NCBI GenBank assembly: GCA_937969395.1
Contig: CALBVI010000340.1
Location: 1-9,674 of the forward strand
From: an uncultured Spongiibacteraceae bacterium
GTDB lineage: Bacteria; Pseudomonadota; Gammaproteobacteria; Pseudomonadales; Dasaniaceae
Direction: 5' to 3'
DNA length: 9,674 nt
In this document: positions 6,159 through 9,674 of the stretch, in pieces
How positions within the stretch are numbered: position 1 is the stretch's first letter
Layout: every line of letters starts with the position of its first letter
Notes under the pieces: model-generated
What the model saw: only the letters and a program-made list of their open reading frames with translations
What the model was told of the DNA's origin: nothing
The model's database searches: none
Made by a program: the position numbers and the translations under genes

Positions 6159-8426
6159 ATGACAATAGATCTTGAACAATTTTACGAAGTGTTTTTCGAA
6201 GAGAGTTTGGAAGGCCTGGACGTTATGGAGCAGGCTTTGCTCGGTGCCAGCTCCAACGGTGTTGATGACGAGTCTATAAATACAATATTTCGTGCTGCAC
6301 ATTCAATTAAAGGCGGTAGCGGAACATTTGGGTTTAATGAGATCACCGATTTTACCCATGTGATGGAAACCTTGCTCGACGAAGTTCGAGACGCCAAGCG
6401 GGATTTAACCGAAGAAACTATTGAACTATTGTTGAAGTCCTGTGATTGTCTACGGGGCATGATTGAGAGTCTTCAGCTTAAAAAAGAGCTCGATAGCACT
6501 GAGTCAACCCCCTTGATTGCAGCTTTCGAGGCTATTTTAAACGGTAAGTCTGACAAGTTAATCGACTCAAATAATAAAATACAAAACGATACGAATTCAT
6601 CATTAGATACAAGTGATGCTGAGCAAACTGCCGATGCGGTTGATTCAGATTCCATTTTGAAAGACTCCTTTGATCTTTTGCTTACTGATACAGTTACTAA
6701 GCCCTCTGTTGCTGTGGATGATGTGAATGCTGGAACCCCTTCGTCTAAAGGCTGGCGTATTCGCTTTATCCCTGAGCCGCAAATATTACTAACGGGCAAT
6801 GAACCTATTCGACTATTTCGTGAACTTGCTGAGCTCGGTGAGTTTACCAGTGTTGCGCATACAGAAAATTTACCGGGATTTGATTCATTAACCGTTGATG
6901 AGTGCCTTTTAAGCTGGACGCTGCAGTTACTAACCGATGCAAGCAAAGAGGATGTGTTAGAAATCTTTGATTGGGTAATGGATGAGTGCTCGCTTGAGGT
7001 CACGCCACTTGGCGATGTACCCGATACAGGAATTGATAAGTCAGAAGCTGAAAGACCAGCGTTAGACTCGATAGATTTAGAGCAAGAACCTGCTGAACTT
7101 GTAAATATAGAGTCTGCAAGCGCAGTGCGAGCTGTAGATGAAGAAGAAAAAGCAGCGGTAGTAACTCAATCGATTAAAAAAACTGAACCTGAGGCGGGTT
7201 CTGCATCAGCAACATCTACTGGTTCAATCAGGGTGGGCATCGATAAGGTCGATAGTTTAATTAATCTAGTCGGCGAATTGGTTATTACTCAATCTATGTT
7301 ATCTGAGTTAGGTAATAATTTTGAAGTAGAAAAACTTGATCGTCTTTCGATGGGCTTGGAACAATTATTACAAAACACTAAAGAACTGCAAGAAAGCGTT
7401 ATGCGGATTCGAATGTTACCGATTAGCTTTGCCTTCAATCGCTTCCCTCGAATGATACGTGATCTAGCGAATAAAACCGGTAAGAAAGTAGAGCTGATAC
7501 TCAATGGCGAAAATACAGAGATAGATAAAACGGTAATGGAGCAAATTGGCGATCCTTTGGTTCATTTAGTACGCAATGCTATTGATCATGGTATTGAGCC
7601 AGTCGAGGAACGATTAGCCAATGGTAAGTTAGAGCAGGGAACTATTTCGTTAAATGCCTATCACCAGGGAGGCAATGTCGTTGTCGAGATTAAAGATGAT
7701 GGTCGCGGTATTGATGCATCGGTTATTTTGGCAAAAGCCAAGGAAAAAGGTTTGGTTGATGGCGCTGCAGAGTTATCAGAAAGTCGTATTTTCGATTTAA
7801 TTTTTGAGCCAGGGTTTTCAACGGCGGCTGTCGTTAGTGATATTTCAGGTCGCGGTGTAGGCATGGATGTAGTGAGAAGAAATATAAACTCCCTAGGTGG
7901 CCGCATTGAAATTGAGTCTAAGCTAGGTAAGGGCTCTACATTTAAGGTCTTTTTACCACTTACATTAGCTATTTTGGATGGTCAGCTTGTTAGGGTTGGA
8001 TCCGAAATTTACATCGTGCCACTTATTTCCATCGTCGAGTCATTACAAATTAAACCTGAGCTGGTTAATCAAGTTGGGGGCAATATGGCCCTCTATAGGT
8101 TGCGTGAAGATAACGTGCCTATTATTCCTATTTACAAAGAATTTGGCATAGAGGCAGAAAATACTCAATTAGAAGATGGCTTGTTAGTTGTTGTCGAAGG
8201 TGAGGGCCAGAAAATTGGTTTGTTAGTGGATGACTTATTGGCCCAGCAGCAGGTGGTTATTAAAAGTTTAGTTAATAATTATCGAAAGGTTGAGGGTGTG
8301 TCCGGTGCGACAATTTTGGGTGATGGCTCAGTCTCGCTGATTTTAGACGTGGGTGGTTTGATTCGGCACGCGTCGGAACGATCGAGTAAATTGCGTCGTT
8401 CAAAAAAACATATAAAAGCAGCATAA
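6159..8426 (+). CDS. cheA: CheA, chemotaxis sensor histidine kinase
   Basis: The product is a 755-residue cytoplasmic kinase that phosphorylates CheY under receptor control. The HPt (P1) domain covers about residues 5-105, with phosphorylated H48 in 'FRAAHSIKGGSGTFGF'. An acidic linker (about 130-195) leads to a middle domain (about 197-287, starting 'GWRIRFIPEP') that takes the place of a classic P2. A second acidic, Ala-rich linker (about 288-352) leads to the P3 dimerisation helices (about 355-418). The P4 ATPase (about 420-600) has the N-box 'HLVRNAIDHGIE' (N473), 'DDGRGID' (513-519) and 'GRGVGMDVV' (564-572). The CheW-like P5 (about 604-738) is complete. There is one HPt and no fused receiver. 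The ATG at 6159 has AGGGA 10 nt upstream; an in-frame GTG at 6117 would add 14 residues, lies in the loop of an upstream hairpin, and is less likely. The stop is 25 nt before the first cheW. Confidence 0.96.
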   Translation: MTIDLEQFYEVFFEESLEGLDVMEQALLGASSNGVDDESINTIFRAAHSIKGGSGTFGFNEITDFTHVMETLLDEVRDAKRDLTEETIELLLKSCDCLRGMIESLQLKKELDSTESTPLIAAFEAILNGKSDKLIDSNNKIQNDTNSSLDTSDAEQTADAVDSDSILKDSFDLLLTDTVTKPSVAVDDVNAGTPSSKGWRIRFIPEPQILLTGNEPIRLFRELAELGEFTSVAHTENLPGFDSLTVDECLLSWTLQLLTDASKEDVLEIFDWVMDECSLEVTPLGDVPDTGIDKSEAERPALDSIDLEQEPAELVNIESASAVRAVDEEEKAAVVTQSIKKTEPEAGSASATSTGSIRVGIDKVDSLINLVGELVITQSMLSELGNNFEVEKLDRLSMGLEQLLQNTKELQESVMRIRMLPISFAFNRFPRMIRDLANKTGKKVELILNGENTEIDKTVMEQIGDPLVHLVRNAIDHGIEPVEERLANGKLEQGTISLNAYHQGGNVVVEIKDDGRGIDASVILAKAKEKGLVDGAAELSESRIFDLIFEPGFSTAAVVSDISGRGVGMDVVRRNINSLGGRIEIESKLGKGSTFKVFLPLTLAILDGQLVRVGSEIYIVPLISIVESLQIKPELVNQVGGNMALYRLREDNVPIIPIYKEFGIEAENTQLEDGLLVVVEGEGQKIGLLVDDLLAQQQVVIKSLVNNYRKVEGVSGATILGDGSVSLILDVGGLIRHASERSSKLRRSKKHIKAA

Positions 8427-8451
8427 CAGCGTTGTAAAAAAGGTCAGTTAA

Positions 8452-8976
8452 ATGGATATACAGTCATTGGCTCAAACTATACCTGTTGAAGGTGAAATCA
8501 GCCTAGATGGTTTAGATTTTATTAGTCATGGTGATGAGTATCTAACGTTTTGCTTGGGTGAAGAGCATTATGGTGTGGAAATACTAGCGGTAAAGGAAAT
8601 CCGGTGTTGGGAGACTCCGACGCTAATCCCTAATTCGCCTAGCTATGTCAAAGGCGTCATAAATATTCGTGGAATCATTATTCCCATCATTGATTTACGT
8701 ATTCGTTTCGGTGTTGGCGAAGTGGTTTATGAGCCAACAACAGTTGTTATTGTTCTAAATGTTGAGACTGAAGCTGTAAATCGCATGATGGGATTTGTTG
8801 TCGATGCTGTCTCTGATGTTTTAAGTGCAGATGAAGAAAGTATAAAGCCGGCCCCAAATTTTGGTGGCAATATTCCGTCGGAATTGGTGGCTGGTTTAAT
8901 TAATATGGACGAAAGCGTAGTTACTCTCTTGGTTACGGAGCAGTTGTTGACCCTAGAGGAAGATTCTCATGACTGA
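8452..8976 (+). CDS. cheW: CheW, receptor-kinase coupling protein (first copy)
   Basis: The product is a 174-residue adaptor that links receptors to CheA P5. The CheW domain spans about residues 29-168, with the core motif 'GVINIRGIIIPIIDLR' (68-83), including the conserved Arg R73. The N-terminus is about 18 residues longer than in the second copy and is acidic. The ATG at 8452 has AAAAAGG 8 nt upstream. It follows cheA after 25 nt and overlaps the next cheW by 8 nt. By hand alignment, residues 29-102 are about 60% identical to the same stretch of the second copy. The two are therefore clear paralogs, and they are not close enough to be a recent duplication. Confidence 0.95.
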   Translation: MDIQSLAQTIPVEGEISLDGLDFISHGDEYLTFCLGEEHYGVEILAVKEIRCWETPTLIPNSPSYVKGVINIRGIIIPIIDLRIRFGVGEVVYEPTTVVIVLNVETEAVNRMMGFVVDAVSDVLSADEESIKPAPNFGGNIPSELVAGLINMDESVVTLLVTEQLLTLEEDSHD

Positions 8977-9469
8977 ACATATATTGCTTGCTGATCAAGA
9001 ATATCTTGTCTTTCGTTTGGGTAGGGAAGAATTTGGTGTTGATATTTTATCTGTTCAGGAAATCAGAGTTTGGTCATCAGTAACCGAAGTGCCTAATACC
9101 CCAGAATATCTGAAAGGCGTTATTAATTTACGTGGTGTTATTGTCCCTATTATCGACCTTCGCCAGCGTTTTAATCATGATGTGAGTGATTATGATGAGA
9201 CAACGGTTTTTATTGTCTTGCACGGTGAGGTTAGAGGCAAAAAGGTCATGATTGGCTTAGTCGTTGATGAAGTTTCTGATGTTCATAAAATTGAATCTGG
9301 CAATGTGAAATCAGCCCCTGACTTCGGTAGTCAAATAGACAGTCGGTTTATTGAAGGTATGGCAGCGATGGAAAATAAAATTATTATATTACTTGATTAT
9401 CATAAATTACTGGATGTAGAAGAGATTTTTTCTCAACAGGAAAAAAATACAGAAGATATACCAATATAG
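8969..9469 (+). CDS. cheW: CheW, receptor-kinase coupling protein (second copy)
   Basis: The product is a 166-residue CheW-domain protein covering almost its whole length (about 11-152), with 'GVINLRGVIVPIIDLR' (50-65) and conserved R55. Its ATG lies inside the end of the first cheW, sharing the 8 nt ATGACTGA. AGAGGA, 8 nt upstream, lies in the coding end of that gene, so the two are very likely translationally coupled. The C-terminal tail after the domain is polar and charged. Two CheW proteins in one cluster allow mixed or separate receptor-kinase lattices; which receptor each prefers is not visible. Confidence 0.95.
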   Translation: MTEHILLADQEYLVFRLGREEFGVDILSVQEIRVWSSVTEVPNTPEYLKGVINLRGVIVPIIDLRQRFNHDVSDYDETTVFIVLHGEVRGKKVMIGLVVDEVSDVHKIESGNVKSAPDFGSQIDSRFIEGMAAMENKIIILLDYHKLLDVEEIFSQQEKNTEDIPI

Positions 9470-9538
9470 TGTTAATTATTTTTACCTTGTAGAAGTCATA
9501 ACGTTTCGTTTTTAGCTATTAGATAGGGAGAGCATGTG

Positions 9539-9674
9539 ATGAGTGAAGAATCAATGCAGAAGAAAGTTAAAGAGTTAGAAAAACAACTGAGTGAAGAGCG
9601 GTTAAAGAATGCAAATTTTTCTAGTCAGGTAGAAGCAATTAGTAAGGTTCAAGCTGTCATAGAGTTTGAAATGG
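9539..9674 (+). CDS. Methyl-accepting chemotaxis receptor, N-terminal start (cut by window edge)
   Basis: Forty-five codons and one base of a gene that continues past the right edge. It begins with ATG at 9539, with GGGAG 8 nt upstream. The first 33 or so residues are very charged and look like an amphipathic coiled coil (starting 'MSEESMQKKVKELEKQL'). They are followed by 'AISKVQAVIEFEM', the typical opening of a PAS domain in PAS-containing receptors. No membrane segment or signal peptide is present in this part, which suggests a cytoplasmic receptor of the Aer2-like kind, although a later membrane segment cannot be excluded. Its place right after two cheW genes supports a receptor. The short start could also belong to another PAS protein; the signalling hairpin domain lies outside the window. 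Confidence 0.7.
   Translation, partial: MSEESMQKKVKELEKQLSEERLKNANFSSQVEAISKVQAVIEFEM

Noticed and set aside
6473..7003. A 176-codon open frame on the minus strand inside cheA
   Set aside because: It is antisense to a well-conserved gene, is rich in Ser as mirror frames often are, and shows no known domain.

Overview
The window looks like part of a gammaproteobacterial chromosome, probably from an aquatic or marine species. That placement rests on protein style, moderately AT-rich DNA and chemosensory gene order; there is no rRNA or marker gene to confirm it. I see no mobile elements, CRISPR arrays, tRNAs or rRNAs. Nearly all the coding sequence is signal transduction.

Left part (positions 1-3699, minus strand). 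Reading in the direction of transcription, this holds a large membrane-bound hybrid histidine kinase with a 7TMR-DISM sensor (1180-3699), a CheX-type CheY phosphatase (497-958), and the N-terminal 92 codons of a class I SAM-dependent methyltransferase that runs off the left edge (1-277). The gaps between them are about 200 bp, so they need not be one operon. The gap between the kinase and cheX carries a hairpin and an imperfect 15-bp direct repeat.

Middle (3700-5404). A 243-bp divergent intergenic region separates the kinase from a PleD-like REC-REC-GGDEF diguanylate cyclase (3943-5214). Its first receiver has Ser where the phosphoacceptor Asp should be. Its second receiver, the GGEEF active site and the RxxD inhibitory site are intact.

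Right part (5405-9674, plus strand). This is a compact chemosensory operon: STAS protein, cheY, cheA, cheW, a second cheW overlapping the first by 8 nt, and the start of a receptor gene (MCP) whose N-terminus is a soluble coil leading into a PAS-like segment. The order cheY-cheA-cheW-cheW-MCP resembles secondary (F7-like) chemosensory clusters of gammaproteobacteria such as Vibrio cluster III and Pseudomonas che2. cheR, cheD and cheB are therefore expected beyond the right edge, which is an inference.

How the genes may work together. The receptor, CheW proteins and CheA would form a signalling array that phosphorylates the stand-alone CheY. CheX is a candidate phosphatase for that CheY or for another receiver. 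The STAS protein is a possible accessory switch. The cyclase and the 7TM hybrid kinase place c-di-GMP signalling beside the array. The hybrid kinase has no HPt of its own, and the only HPt domain in the window is in CheA. Whether these parts are biochemically wired together cannot be read from sequence alone.
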